A stretch of 64,000 bases of DNA, taken from assembly GCA_933228895.1 (NCBI GenBank), contig OW121850.1:34915773-34979772 (forward strand). Direction: 5' to 3'. The notes beneath the pieces are model-generated. The model had not been told where the DNA came from. It saw only the letters and a list, made by a program, of their open reading frames with translations, and searched no databases. Below are positions 21,558-32,731 of this stretch, one piece after another (positions within the stretch are counted from its first letter, which is position 1; each line of letters opens with the position of its first letter). This stretch comes from Platycnemis pennipes (taxonomy: Eukaryota > Arthropoda > Insecta > Odonata > Platycnemididae). The translations under genes and the position numbers were made by a program.

Positions 21558-23703
21558 TTAAGAAGTTTGTAACTCACTTGTTCTTATGACAAACGTAAAT
21601 TCGTGGCTGAGCAATTTGGTGACCATGTCGTATTGTAACCGACTTGACTACCGCGTCTGGCTAGATCATATGCCAGCTCACAATTTCATATAATCCGTAC
21701 ATAGTTCAATACTCGATTATATCTTTCTCGATTTCATTGATCAGCTTGTGATCACTAGTTTTGAGAATTCGCGGCATATTTGAGATGTCGATAGCATCGT
21801 CGGCGCCTTTGCATCTCGCTCACGAACCACATTCCGCAGTACGCCTGATGGAACTAATTGATTGTCTGCAGAGAACGGCGTGCCAACTAATTTGCTCCAT
21901 CTTGCCGCAAGTCCGCCGTCAACTCTAGGCGTCGCCGACGTCGGTTGGGTTGGCGAGGGGGGGAGGACGAGGAGGGCGAGAGGATTGACGCGGGGGAGAG
22001 GGTGTCTGGGGGTGGGGAACGTTTGCTAGGGGATGCGGTGGAATTTGATGGATGAGGCGCTCTTCTGCGGAGCTTCCTCAGCAACAATTCCACTCGAACA
22101 CAATGCCTTATGACCATTTCCTGCGAAAAGTCGACGCCCTATTTTAATGTCGGGCCTGAGAGTGGTATCGGAAATCCGATCCGGAATGGAAGAATTACTG
22201 AAGTGTCACGACAAATGAAGGATGAAGGCTATACATGGCTGTTGGCATTGCCGATTTACTGACGATTTCATTTTCTGGTACCCTGCCTGATTGATTTACG
22301 AGAGTTCGAATCAAAGTGGGCTCATTAATTTAACTTAGTCTCACCTCATTTTATTTTACCATATACTAGTATCCCTTGTTAACGGAAACGGAATCCTCTA
22401 TTAACGGAAACACCCCTCGGCATCACCTTGAAGGGTTAGAAGAAATTTATTGGAATATTTGAATGTACCGTCGAACCGTTTGTGAAGTGGATTGTTTCTT
22501 CGAGGTTTCATTTTTCACTACAACTGAAAAAATGACTAAAGTAGCTAACAATAGTTAATTGGAACTGTCGCTTCATATTTTTAATGCCTAACCACTTGGC
22601 ATTGATTGAAAATATGTTTTAATGTGCTGCTGCGACATAAACGGGTGGCTTTGGAGCGACAGAGGAAGAACTCCGAATACTATCTGGCGGATACGGCGAC
22701 ATTATAGACGTAATATAGCGTAATTCTGCGAAGGACCTTGGAGTAGCGGACGTGTACGTAATACCCAGTTACCCCGCTGGTCGGACTTGCCTCTGCTTTC
22801 ACAAGATGCCCTTGGCCGCTAATCTCTTCTGTTAAAATTTTCGCAAACCTGCGCTGTCTGAAAAAAATTCGTGAGCAAAGAACGTACGGGGATTTTTCTA
22901 TGCTGTATTTCGGTTAAGATTTGGCCATATCAAGAAAATATCATCCCTCCGTATGGTATTTATATTCTCTGTCGATTTCCAATGTATCTCCGAATCAAGC
23001 ATTACCATTCAAAATACCACACAACCACGGGTTATACCGTTGTCTATAGGGCGTTACGTTGGTGTACGTTATGTACTCATCGAACATATTTTGTTTTAAA
23101 TTTGTATCCCAATAGCTGCAGATGGTGCATAATTTTTATAAAATGTATTTAGATAATACTTTTTGACTTTCTCTCAATCAGATTTATAGGACGGACGAGG
23201 CAAGAAAAAAAAGCTGTTTTTTTCTTTCTTTGTGTAATTAGTGTTTAACTATCCTTATCGGATTCCGGAAGCTTTTAAAATTTACTGTGGATGCGTACCG
23301 ATTTGCTAACAAATCGAATATTGGTTTATTCGAAACAAAGGAGTTGGCAATGTTATAATATGTTAAATTTGTGAAAGATTTTAATGACTGTGCTCAACAT
23401 ATTTTGGAGGTTGATTGAGATGAATTGATCTTCGCTTGCAATGAGGCAGAGCAACTCAAATGCATTCTTAATTGACGAAGAATGGGCTTTATTGATGATT
23501 TCAAATGCTGGGATTCCATAGACTGTCGAGGGAAACTAACTGTCAAGAATGCCACTAGTTGAGTACAAAGCTATCGCGGTAACTCGTAGGTTGTTGCGTA
23601 GATGTAGATGTGTAAAAAATATTATTAATAAAATAGTAAAAATATGTAAAAATATGCGTATGTTAAAATGTATTTGTTCATAATTTCTACTTGGCATGCA
23701 AGA
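21558..23703. other. No recognisable gene
   Basis: Unique sequence. The frame at 21887-22117 minus is a serine/proline/arginine-rich chance frame in a GC-rich stretch, and 22871-23152 plus has no recognisable domain. A trace of a LINE tail (GCGTAGATGTAGATGTG) lies at 23594-23610. Confidence 0.45.
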
Positions 23704-23985
23704 GTACATCTACATCTACGTAATACCCTGCGACCAACCGCGAGGGTGTGTGTCAGGGCGTGAAGATCACCAAACATGTCCCATTTAATAGTACGCGGAA
23801 AAAATGATATTTTAAATCTTTCTGTTTAAATTTATCTGGTCAAAGCAAGCATAATACTAAGGGTATCTTAATACATATCTAATATCTCCAGTAAACCTAT
23901 CCGTTTTAAATTTCTGCAGGAGATTTGATCCGTACTTTAACCTGCGATCTGATAATGATTCCCAACCTAATTCTTATATTAATGC
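23704..23985 (-). pseudogene. Family B LINE C-terminal fragment
   Basis: Hairpin tail (ACATCTACATCTACG, GTAATACCCTGCGACC) followed on the minus strand by a decayed B C-terminus: regions matching DRFKMSFFPRTI, LNKIREIDCR and the ERRLKYRLNLL segment. No open frame. Confidence 0.65.
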
Positions 23986-24111
23986 AATGAAGTGAACATG
24001 ACTAGTAAGTGTTTGAAAATTATTCGCATTCACTACTCCTCGTGCATGACGTGGAGTAGTGAACATCTACCTATACCTGGCAATATAATAACTTACCGGC
24101 TATTATTATGC

Positions 24112-24231
24112 CAGCCATGATATCTTATTGTGCGTTGGGAGAGAAACATTTTAGATGTATCCGTACCGTTTGCTTCTCTAATCTTGTTCTCCAGATTGTA
24201 TCGAACGTAATGCCTGGACCTTACTAATATA
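24112..24231 (-). pseudogene. LINE RT C-terminal fragment, diverged
   Basis: The minus strand reads HYVRYNLENKIREANGTDTS and KMFLSQRTIR, matching the YYARFDQINKIREIDCRTD...FFPRTIR region of families A to C. Short and broken by the tail inserted next to it. Confidence 0.6.
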
Positions 24232-24308
24232 TTTCTACATCTACTGACTACCCTGCAAGCCACCTCGATGGTGTGTGAAAGGGGGTCATTTATCACCAAA
24301 CATTCGCT
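24232..24308 (-). mobile_element. LINE 3' tail only
   Basis: CATCTACTGACTACCCTGCA, AGCCACCTCGATGG and a shortened hairpin, ending near CACCAAACATTCGC. It lies against the fragment at 24112-24231. Confidence 0.6.
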
Positions 24309-24324
24309 AATGTTTACATCTACT

Positions 24325-24945
24325 ACATCATCATCATCATCATTGGTCAACAATCATAGGATTTGTTTGGCGCAGCCGTCCACTTGATTCTTCAATCGGC
24401 CAACTTCTTCATATTGACTTAATTCACTTTTACATCCTTCACAACTTGATCCATGTATCTCATACGAGTCCTGCCTTTTCCAATCTTCCCGTTCACATTT
24501 CCCTCCACGATTATCTTCATCAGGCCATCGTGTCTAAAGATATGGCCAATTAAGTTGTCCCGTTTTCTTCTTAGGGTATTCAGAAGACTTCTCTTCTCTC
24601 CCACTCTTCTCAGGGCTTTCTCGTTATTTGAACCATTTTATCTTCATCATTCTTGTGTAGCACCTCATTTCGAATGCTTCAACCCTTTTCTTCTCCGCTG
24701 GTGTCATCGTCCATGCCTCACTTCCGTAAAGAAACATGCTCCAGATGTACGTTCTGATGAATTGTTTCCTTACTTCTACGCCTGTATTTCCAGTTGTAAG
24801 TAGAGTCTTCTTTTGGTAGAATGTCCTCTTTGCCTGGGCTATTCTGCTAACTACTTCTTTCTTGCTTCGTCCATCGTTTTTTACTCGGCTTTCTAGGTAA
24901 ATGAATTATTTAACCTCCTCCAGTTTTTGTTTACCTAGTTTGATC
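24325..24945 (-). pseudogene. RTE-like LINE RT C-terminal remnant
   Basis: The minus frame 24419-24604 reads GEKRSLLNTLRRKRDNLIGH, then IFRHDGLMKIIVEG, GRTRMRYMDQVVKD. This is the familiar C-terminal region of arthropod endonuclease-RT elements of the RTE type. Upstream (24640-24780) the frame is broken but matches the VEAFEM...RRM segment. The 3' end is a (CAT)n run at 24325-24343. Confidence 0.75.
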
Positions 24946-25559
24946 TACTACATACCTACCTAAAGAGAGATTAACATGAGCGTACAAATGTGACACACTA
25001 AAAATTCCATTCTTCATCCAAAATGCAAGGAAACGTTTGAGGAAACACTAAAAAATGTAATGATTACGAATGGGGGCGTTTACTCGGAACCGAAATCGCA
25101 ATTTTCTACCCAAAATCGTTAAATGGAAACGAAAAAAGAAATTTAGTGAAAAAATTAATCTTCTAGCCACAACCATTCACTCATAAATCAAATATGAAAA
25201 TAAGCAAAAGGTGACGCCCACCGAAAATGCCACTGTGATAACATTGACGTCATTTTCCTCCCGTCCTTGGCTGCTTTCAGGGGAGGGGGAAGGTAGTGGA
25301 GGGGGGTTCTCGGAAGGTCTGCTCGCACAGATGCTGTCGCAATCGTTCCCATTGTGAGAGCCAGCTGTGTCCCCCCCCTTTGCGATAAGGCAAAGTAGCT
25401 TCGCGGGCTCAGTTGTGATTGGACGAAGTCAATATACGTCAGAGGTTGCACCACACCCACTTTTCCGAAAGGGTTAAAAACATCAGTTTTTCGCCGCTTA
25501 TAACTCGGGAAATAATGGACGGATCAAAAAACGGAAAAATACGGGTCGTTTTATTTTAC
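24946..25559. other. No recognisable gene
   Basis: Unique sequence. The frame at 25188-25460 minus has no recognisable domain. Confidence 0.5.
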
Positions 25560-25870
25560 AAACTCTATCAGATTCTGTAATAAAAAATATGGTAAACGAC
25601 CCCATTGTTCGAGGAAAGAAAGGATATTTGACTCTGTGATGCAGATTATTTCCTTAATCTTATCTGCGTGTGAATCAATCAAGATGGTATGGGATCTTCA
25701 TAATTTTATTCGTGTCGGAGGTATACTCGTCTGTCCTAACTTATGCAAAAACCTTAGTCTGGCTTGCTGCCTTCGCGTTCGAAGAGTCTCCCACCCCATT
25801 GTCTCCAGCATCGATGTTACACTACCCTTTTTATCGTCGATAGCTAACAGATGTTTGGAATTTGCATACA
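25560..25870 (-). pseudogene. Possible very diverged CR1-like RT C-terminus (family E)
   Basis: On the minus strand 25570-25830 reads KGSVTSMLETMGWETLRTRR, then QQARLRFLHKLGQ and, after breaks, HADKIKEIICITESN. The SVTSML..LGW..L..RR..ARL..L pattern is typical of the CR1-group RT C-terminus, and the spacing to the later segment fits. The sequence is otherwise unlike families A to D and I see no 3' hairpin beside it. Confidence 0.45.
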
Positions 25871-26870
25871 ATATTATTATTTGATTACCTTTGACCGAGG
25901 AGTATATTATTTGTCCATATGTCTTTTCGTCAATGAATACTTTATTCTAGAGCATTGGATAAACTCTAATTTGCGAACAATAATTTCAGCTTTAGCCGAG
26001 TAGCTAATGGATAGACTTGCAACTCTTCTTACCTGTTTTGGGCTGCTTAAGTATCGGGAGATGAATTTATTTCCTGTCTTTGAAAATCTGGGGCACATCC
26101 GTCTAACTGCTGAAGCCCCTAGAGCAGCATAAGCATTGATTACAATGGTTTTCTAGCGCCACCCTTTCGAACGTGCGTTTGTTATTCAATGCTACCGTCC
26201 CTTCAATCGCTGTACATTGGTCAATATATCCAGCTGTGTATACCTTAGATAATTTTCTAAAATAAACATGCGTACGTTGATTTTCAGTTTGCGATTTTGG
26301 AATTTTTATTAATAACGGTCAAGGAGATATTCGATGTTTACTACATCTCTTTATGCGCAAATATGCTTTTAAATATCCATTTAAGAAGCTAGCTATAGTG
26401 AATAACTAAGAATAGATGTCTATATCGAAGGTATCCACATTAAGAGTCCTTATTAGAGAATTCACTTTATTAGCAATAGGCCAGAAGAAACAGATAAAAA
26501 TATCTCAAAATTCAGGTATTAGAATGACGCCTCAGAATATCAGTTAAATTAGAGTCTATACATTTAAGACGGAGTGAGGATGAAGATAATGGAAATATTA
26601 TAGCACATATTTCGGAGATCAAAAGTTTGAGTCCAATTAAGGTATGGACGACCATAGTTTGAAATGACAATTATCAAGCGAATATGATGTATCACATCGG
26701 AACCGGCCGGAGTAAAGATTTCTTTGTGGACAATTGCCAATCTTATTTAATTATGTTACTCCACAATATCTCGCCTGAAACGACTCTTTTAATAGAATAT
26801 ACCTCGTTGCCACACTTGCACAAATTATTTTTCGTAGTTTAAAATTTTTGGTATTATGTCCTTGTTAAAT
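25871..26870. other. No recognisable gene
   Basis: AT-rich. The minus frame at 25907-26098 could be a decayed upstream part of the family E remnant, but I cannot show it. The rest is unique. Confidence 0.4.
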
Positions 26871-26892
26871 GTCTGGATTTATTAAAAGTACA

Positions 26893-27065
26893 ATAGGGAA
26901 AAAAGACGAGATTACAAAAGAGCGATGTTACTTTTCACTAGTTAGACACCACCTTGAATTTGCAGGCAGTGTATGAGTCCGAATGAATTAGTTGTAATCA
27001 GAGAACTAGACGGTGTGCAGCGTAGAGCATCTAGGTTTGTTAGATACTCTACGCTGGGCTTAGTT
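26893..27065 (+). pseudogene. Family B LINE RT fragment
   Basis: Plus strand reads KERCYFSLVRHHLEFAGSV, then VIRELDGVQRRASRFV with in-frame stops. It matches the B segment near 47050-47150. No 3' tail follows; instead an inverted C copy begins at 27075. Confidence 0.65.
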
Positions 27066-27510
27066 ACGATGGGTTTATATCTACAGCTACGTCTACGTAA
27101 TACCCTGCGAGGCACCACGAGGGTGTATAGCAGAGGGTGAAGATCACTAAACATACACTATTGACAGGCAACTACGTTAATACATGGAGACATGCTAGAT
27201 AATAGGGTCAAATGCAGCTAGATGGTTAGTATCTACATAGCATTCAAGGGATTGGTTGTTAATAGATGCATCATAATAATAATTCACCTACCTATCCCTT
27301 TGCTAGGCTGCCTATTGTGCTCTCTTCTAGTACGCGGGAAAAATTACATTTTAAATCTATCGGTACGACAATCTATCTCTCTAATCTTGTTAATCTGATC
27401 AAACCTAGCATAATACGCAGGGGTTCTTAATATATATCTAAGGTCAACTGTAAACGAAACAGTTTCAAATTTGTATAAAAGTTTTAGCCTAAATTTTAAC
27501 CTGAGTCTTG

Positions 27511-27692
27511 ATAAACTGCACAATTTCAGGCGTAACTTGGTGGAACTGCATATTTACGTAAAAATAGAAAATAAAATACTTTTATATATTTTAGTATAGT
27601 ATTTACTTTTATGTATTATAGTATATTCCACATAATGGAATTTTAATCCACTGATCCGGGTTTCGCCTCCTCCATAGACATTTCCATGCCCA
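27511..27692. repeat. 182 bp insertion of unknown type with 8 bp flanking repeats
   Basis: Splits the C copy. The flanks are GAGTCTTG (27503-27510) and GAGTCCTG (27693-27700), both aligning to the same site in the element, so an 8 bp target duplication with one mismatch. Its left 50 bases (ATAAACTGCAC...AACTTGGTGGAACTGC) recur at 31735-31790. No terminal inverted repeats were seen. Confidence 0.55.
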
Positions 27693-27768
27693 GAGTCCTG
27701 GCAGTAATTCACATCCTAGTTCTTCTATTAAACTGGTAATGCTAATACAGTTGTCATAACAGCCTTTA

Positions 27769-27836
27769 CATCCACACGATACCCTGCAAGCCACTGCGAG
27801 GGTGTGTGGCAGGGTGTGAAGATCACCAAGCATGCA
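27769..27836 (-). mobile_element. 68 bp LINE tail-only insertion with target duplication
   Basis: Flanked by CTTTA (27764-27768 and 27837-27841), and removing it restores the family C alignment. It holds only the terminal repeat, the hairpin and about 20 bases of C-type 3' UTR. Confidence 0.8.
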
Positions 27837-27938
27837 CTTTAACAAATCTATCTGATCTCCTTTGCACACGCTCTAATTCCTTTATCATACCTTTCTCGTA
27901 CATATCCCGTATACTAGCGGCATATTCTAAATGAGGCC

Positions 27939-28543
27939 AGTTTAGTAGTGTATCAGAATTAATAGAAGAATCAGGAAGGGTATCATTATCAGATCGTAGG
28001 TTAAAGTAACCTTTAAATTCCTGCAAGTATTCAAAACGGATAGGTTTACCGAAGATGGCAGATATATATAATATATATAAGAACCTCTGCGTATTATGCT
28101 ATATTTGATCAGAACAATGAGATTAGGGTGATAGATTGTCATACCGATAGATTTAAAATACAATTTTTCCCTCGTACCATAAGAGAACACAATAGGCAGC
28201 ATAGAAAATGGATAGGTTGGTGAAATATTATTAGAGTAGGAGTAGGCTAATATTCTTAATTCTTCCTATTCTGTTTTGCATGGTGCGTGTATTAACGTTA
28301 CTAACCCCTCATGATAGGCAAATACAGGTACATATATTTAGATAAATTCCATTATAATCAATAATCCCTTAATTACCATTTAAATGCTAACTATCTAGCT
28401 GCACGTGACTCTATTATTAACGTGTTCCCATGTAGTAGTAGCATTGTAGCTCTTAGTTGCATCTCAGTAGTGCATCTTTGGTGATCTTAACTCCCTTGCC
28501 ACACACCCTCGCGGTGGCTCGTAAGGTATTGCGTATATGTTGA
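27939..28543 (+). pseudogene. Family B LINE C-terminal fragment with 3' UTR and tail
   Basis: Starts at the SVSELIEE segment. Continues to EIDCRTDRFK- and FFPRTIREHNRQ-like sequence near 28130-28200, an AT-rich 3' UTR, then GGTGATCTTAACTCCC, the hairpin with a GCGG loop and TATTGCGTATATG. Numerous frameshifts. Confidence 0.7.
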
Positions 28544-30402
28544 TTGTCCGATCAGCAGCTGAACGCTTTGCTTCTCCGACTACCACGTCGAATTCTGAGG
28601 AATAGGGAAGGAAAAATTCTCAACTCAATATTCTGTCGCGGCAAATTGATTTTGGCTTGGTCGAATCCCATTTTTTCCGAACCAGATCCAAATTATGCCA
28701 ACGGTTCGATTGCTGTCGTCATGCATAATGAGTCCGCTTCCCAACGTAACTTTTCTTCTTTAGAATCCGGAAGTTGATTATGCGTACGTACCTATAATAA
28801 TTTTGCAAGTCTATATTCCAACCTTATACATATAATGCTCTTCAGAGCTTAAATGTTGCAATTATGTAAAAAAGTAGATTAGAAAAACCAGAGCTTTGGC
28901 TCAGACTTCCGAGGCGGCTTTATCGACATTTTGTTCACCGGGAACTTCCGTGATGAAACGCCATAATCGCTAACGGGAACGACGCGACGTTTTTTCTTAA
29001 CTACAGGCCATAGATATAAATGCCTATAACCTTTTGCTACCCGGATTTTTTTATAGTTGTTCAAGTACGATAAATTAAAGAGAAAGTCGGTGAAAAGATG
29101 AGTTTCATTAAACTTTATACACGCTTATGCCTACATCTCAGAGGTGATAGGGGATAGGGGAAATTCCTTTGGGGCTCTTGTTCATGAAGTTACTGCTCCT
29201 TTGTGCTGTATAGGCTACACACCGTAAATTTGAATTTTTTCTTCCAGGAGAATAGTATATGTTTTTCCATTGATTAGAGTTTACGCTTAGATATCTAATA
29301 ATTGAAATTACATGTTTTCCTATATCTTATTATTTCATGAGACATATATCAATTATGAATGGGCTGAAGTTGTCCGTATAATTTTAAGTTCAAAGTGAAG
29401 AGGTTACTACTTTTCCATGGAACAGTTACTGGCCTATAGTCCATGCTTTGTTATTCTCCGTTCAATACCTTTAGTGTGTGGCGTATCTGAAGTATGGTAG
29501 CCAATCAGTTTTGGAAGACCAATTTCCTCGTGTAATTGGGTGAAGAGCGTATTTCCTGTTTCAATTGTAACAAATACTTTTTATTTTGATCATATTAAGT
29601 TAGATAGGTGCTCTCTCTTCGTTATAAACTGTAAGATTATTGAGATATAGCAAGTGAAGTTTTTAAAGACGGAATAGGATGGAAATCGCTATCAGGCCGT
29701 GGATTAAATCTTGATATGGATCCTTTAAGTTAATATTTAGCTGATCTATTTGCCGTCTACGCTATAATAATCTTACGAACACCCGTAAGATACTGCGCTA
29801 TTGCCATCCGCAGTGACAGAAAAGTCAATTACGACTATTATTTTCAATGTATTGTGTATTATTATTGCAGCCCAGAAATGGCATATTAAAGATTATGAAC
29901 TATCCGCGAATACCTTGGTGGAATCACCCGCTGAAACACAGAATAGCAGAATTTCCGCAAAGAAAATATCACGAGGTTGCGGGTTCGGGTCCCGGACAAG
30001 GTGTATTTTTTCTCTGTAGAAATTCTGAAATGACTCTTAACCCAGGAGTATTTTTAATGAACTGTTGATAGCTTTTTTAATTTTTAAGACGTCTTAAGAC
30101 CAAGTCTTGATAGGGTATGATTATTCGGTGGCCAATGTTTTTAACCAGAAATTATAATATGTATTTTGATAACTACATGCTTCATTATTACCCGTTTGGC
30201 ATTGGCCATTACTTTCCTATTGAATGAGCTTATGGACCAGGGCTTGCTACAAAAAACTCTACTTTTTGATGCATACAATTATGATGTGGCGAAGTTGTTA
30301 ATATTGCATGTATCTGCATAACGCATGTATACTAGGGAAATGTGCATCAATATATCTAAAGCACTGCTTGTATAATTAGTAATCACTTTATTATTATGTA
30401 GA
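28544..30402. other. No recognisable gene
   Basis: Unique sequence. Near 29915-30010 the string GCGGGTTCGGGTCCCGG resembles a B box and could be a decayed SINE, but no convincing A box stands at the right distance. Confidence 0.45.
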
Positions 30403-30690
30403 TTTGGGGCAATCTAATCGTAAACTGGGATTCATCACAAGAGTATTGGGTAAATGTGACGATCATGTACGAGAAATCAGCTAGTTTTCCCTTGTTACAC
30501 CTCATGTGGAATATGCTGCCAATAGATGGGATCCCTACGAAATTGGTCTAAATAATGAACTTGAACGAGTGCAGCGAAGATCGGCAAGATTTGTACAGGG
30601 ACGATACGATAATTTGGTGATCTTCACCCCACTGCCACACACCCTCGATGTGGCTCGCAGAGTAAAACGAAAATGTATATGTAGATGTAG
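30403..30690 (+). pseudogene. Chimeric LINE fragment: family A coding joined to a C-type tail
   Basis: 30403-30616 is family A RT C-terminal sequence (RKLGFITRVLGKCDDHVREI, LEYAANRWDPYEIG, RVQRRSARFVQGRYDN). It then jumps directly into TTGGTGATCTTCACCCC and a C-type hairpin ending with GTATATGTAGATGTAG, skipping about 300 bases of coding sequence and 3' UTR. Either an internal deletion or template switching explains it. Confidence 0.7.
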
Positions 30691-32195
30691 AAGCAGATGT
30701 ATATATGCTCTTTTTTGCCAAGTCACTTCGGTTATACCATTCTCAGATCACTTTCACCTCCTTGTCATTATAGCTCATTAGTTCCCCTTATTCTTGATTT
30801 TTATCTCAGCCGTACCTCACAAATGAGCCCCCCTATTATTGGCGACAGCAATCTGTACCAGTTGTGCAGGTAGTGGGTCACATTAGGAAGCCAGGGGCTT
30901 ATTGACTTTTGTCTCAACTTTCAGGGAAGAGTGTGGACAGATAGCATCATCAGAAACCGCTGTCATTAGGAAGCATTAGACTTACGTATGGAGTCGGCCA
31001 GAATGTGTAACATCTCCATGAGCACCTGTCGAACCCGTGTTAATACCTTCCTGTGCAACACTATCTGTTTTCGGCCGCAGATATCCGAGCCGTTGCAATC
31101 GGGAGAATTTCTTTTGTACGCTGAGATACTAATCTGGATGTTTCTGTTCGGTTGTGGGACTGTGTTTGTGGGCTCAAGGCTTTTGTTCTTAGCTGTCACG
31201 TTTGGTATCGTACAGGCTGAGATTTTGATCTGACCGATTTGTAACAACTGGTATAACACCACGGAATTATAGGGTACCTCTATTCTAGATATTCAGAGGA
31301 CATCCACACTAGTTTGAATAGGATATAACTTACTTTACTGAGTACATACAAGGGAAACAATCTCTTCTCGTATCAATATCTCATCCTATGGTAAACAAAT
31401 TATATGCGTTTTTCATTAATTCGTCGATGGAGAAGGTAAATATGATAAACATCACATATGATTTACAAACTGTATGACATGCCGCATGATTTTTTTTAAA
31501 AACCTCTCTTAATATTGGGCTTTATCGAATGGTGGGATAGGTGCAATTTTTAGTGCATAGTGGTGTGATAGGTCTAATTTTTAGTGCAAATTGTGCACAC
31601 AGCAATTCCTTTTAGGTGTGTTATATAGAGTAGATTAAGGTTAAAGGAATGTTATGGATATTGATGTGCCAGTATTTGTCACTCTTTCCCGACTATAAGT
31701 ATAAAATTAATATAAAATTATTTACTAATCATTTATAAACGGCACAGTTTCAGACGTAACTTGGTGGAACTGCTTGTTTACGTAAAAGTACGTGCGTAAT
31801 TTTACGTACTAATCATTTTCTATTGCTTCTTCAGAAATGACAGTAGGTTTCATGTTAGGAGCCACTGGTTCATTTACAGTTTCATCAACCGAGTACCCAG
31901 GTTCCAGAATGTGATGCAGTGGGTCAATTATCACCAAACAACACTAGGCTAATGCAAGCGATCTAAATCTATAGTTACTGACTACGCTACAAACCACCAC
32001 GAGTGCACAGAGCCCTGCCACAGTCACCGTAGTGACCCTGCAGTCTTATACGGCTAGTTAGTTAACAATGACTTGTATTTGTTATAAATGCACCAGATAC
32101 GTGTTAGTAAATTATTATAAACAAATGAATCAATGTTTATCCATCACGTTAGCTTATGCTAGAAAGAACTTAAACCTAAAAGGAGTTAATACATG
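30691..32195. other. No recognisable gene
   Basis: Unique sequence, with overlapping short frames at 30966-31262 (minus) and 30988-31233 (plus) that I do not recognise. 31963-32010 (CTACAAACCACCACGAG) may be a decayed LINE tail. Confidence 0.45.
31735..31790. repeat. Second copy of a short dispersed repeat
   Basis: ATAAACGGCACAGTTTCAG, ACGTAACTTGGTGGAACTGC and TTTACGTAAAA match the left end of the 182 bp insertion at 27511-27692. The family is unknown. Confidence 0.55.
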
Positions 32196-32730
32196 CATCA
32201 TGCACTACAGAATACTCTTAAAATATTTCCCCTACCTATCCCTTTGCTATGCTGCCTATTCTGTTCTCTTATAGTACGGGGAAAAAATGCCATTTTGAAT
32301 CTATTGGTACGACAATCTATCTCTCTAATCTTATTTATCTGGTTGAATCTAGCATAATATGCTGGTTTTTTTAATGTGCCTAACATCTTCAGTAATGCTA
32401 TCCGATAGAAATTTCCCTAATAGATTCAACCTGTACTTTAACCTACGCTCTGATAATGATTCCCACCCTAATTCTTGTATTAATTCTGATTCACTACTCA
32501 ACCTATCGTAACACCTTTTAACGAACCCAGCTGCTCTACGCTCTCTGCCACACTCCCTCGCGGTGGCTTGCAGGGTATCGTGTAGATGTACGCTGCACAC
32601 TGTCTAGTTCTCTGATCAACCCTAATTCATTAGGATCCCATACACTGGCTGCATACTCAATGTGAGGCCTAACTAGTGAAAAATAGCATCGCTCTTTTGT
32701 ATTCTCATCACATTTCCCCAGTACTCTTTT
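32196..32730 (-). pseudogene. Family B LINE C-terminal fragment
   Basis: The minus strand reads VLGKCDENTKERCYFSLVRP, EYAASVWDPNELGLIRELDS, ELGWESLSERRLKYRLNLLG and REIDCRTNRFKMAFFPRTIR in several frames. It matches the B copy at 4846-5985 and, like it, lacks the 3' hairpin. The coding sequence is interrupted by a 46 bp tail-only insertion at 32543-32588. Confidence 0.75.
32543..32588 (+). mobile_element. 46 bp LINE hairpin-only insertion with target duplication
   Basis: CTCTGCCACACTCCC, the GCGGTGGCTTGCAGGG half and TATCGTGTAGATG, flanked by TACGCT (32537-32542 and 32589-32594). Excising it rejoins the family B sequence GCTCTACGCTGCACAC. It contains nothing but the terminal hairpin and one tail repeat. 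Confidence 0.85.
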
Positions 32731-32731
32731 C

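Larger units (their letters stand above)
27075..27938 (-). pseudogene. Family C LINE copy with two insertions
   Basis: The tail and hairpin start near 27075. The 3' UTR and C-terminal coding blocks run to 27510 and continue at 27693-27768 and 27837-27938 (matching SLIEELG, RVQRRSDRFVK, LEYAASI). The copy is interrupted by a 182 bp block (27511-27692) and by a 68 bp tail-only insertion (27769-27836). No intact frame. Its 5' end abuts a plus-strand B copy. Confidence 0.7.

Noticed and set aside
29915..30010. tRNA gene or SINE with GGTTCGGGTCCC
   Set aside because: The B-box-like string stands alone, with no A box at the proper distance and no cloverleaf visible.
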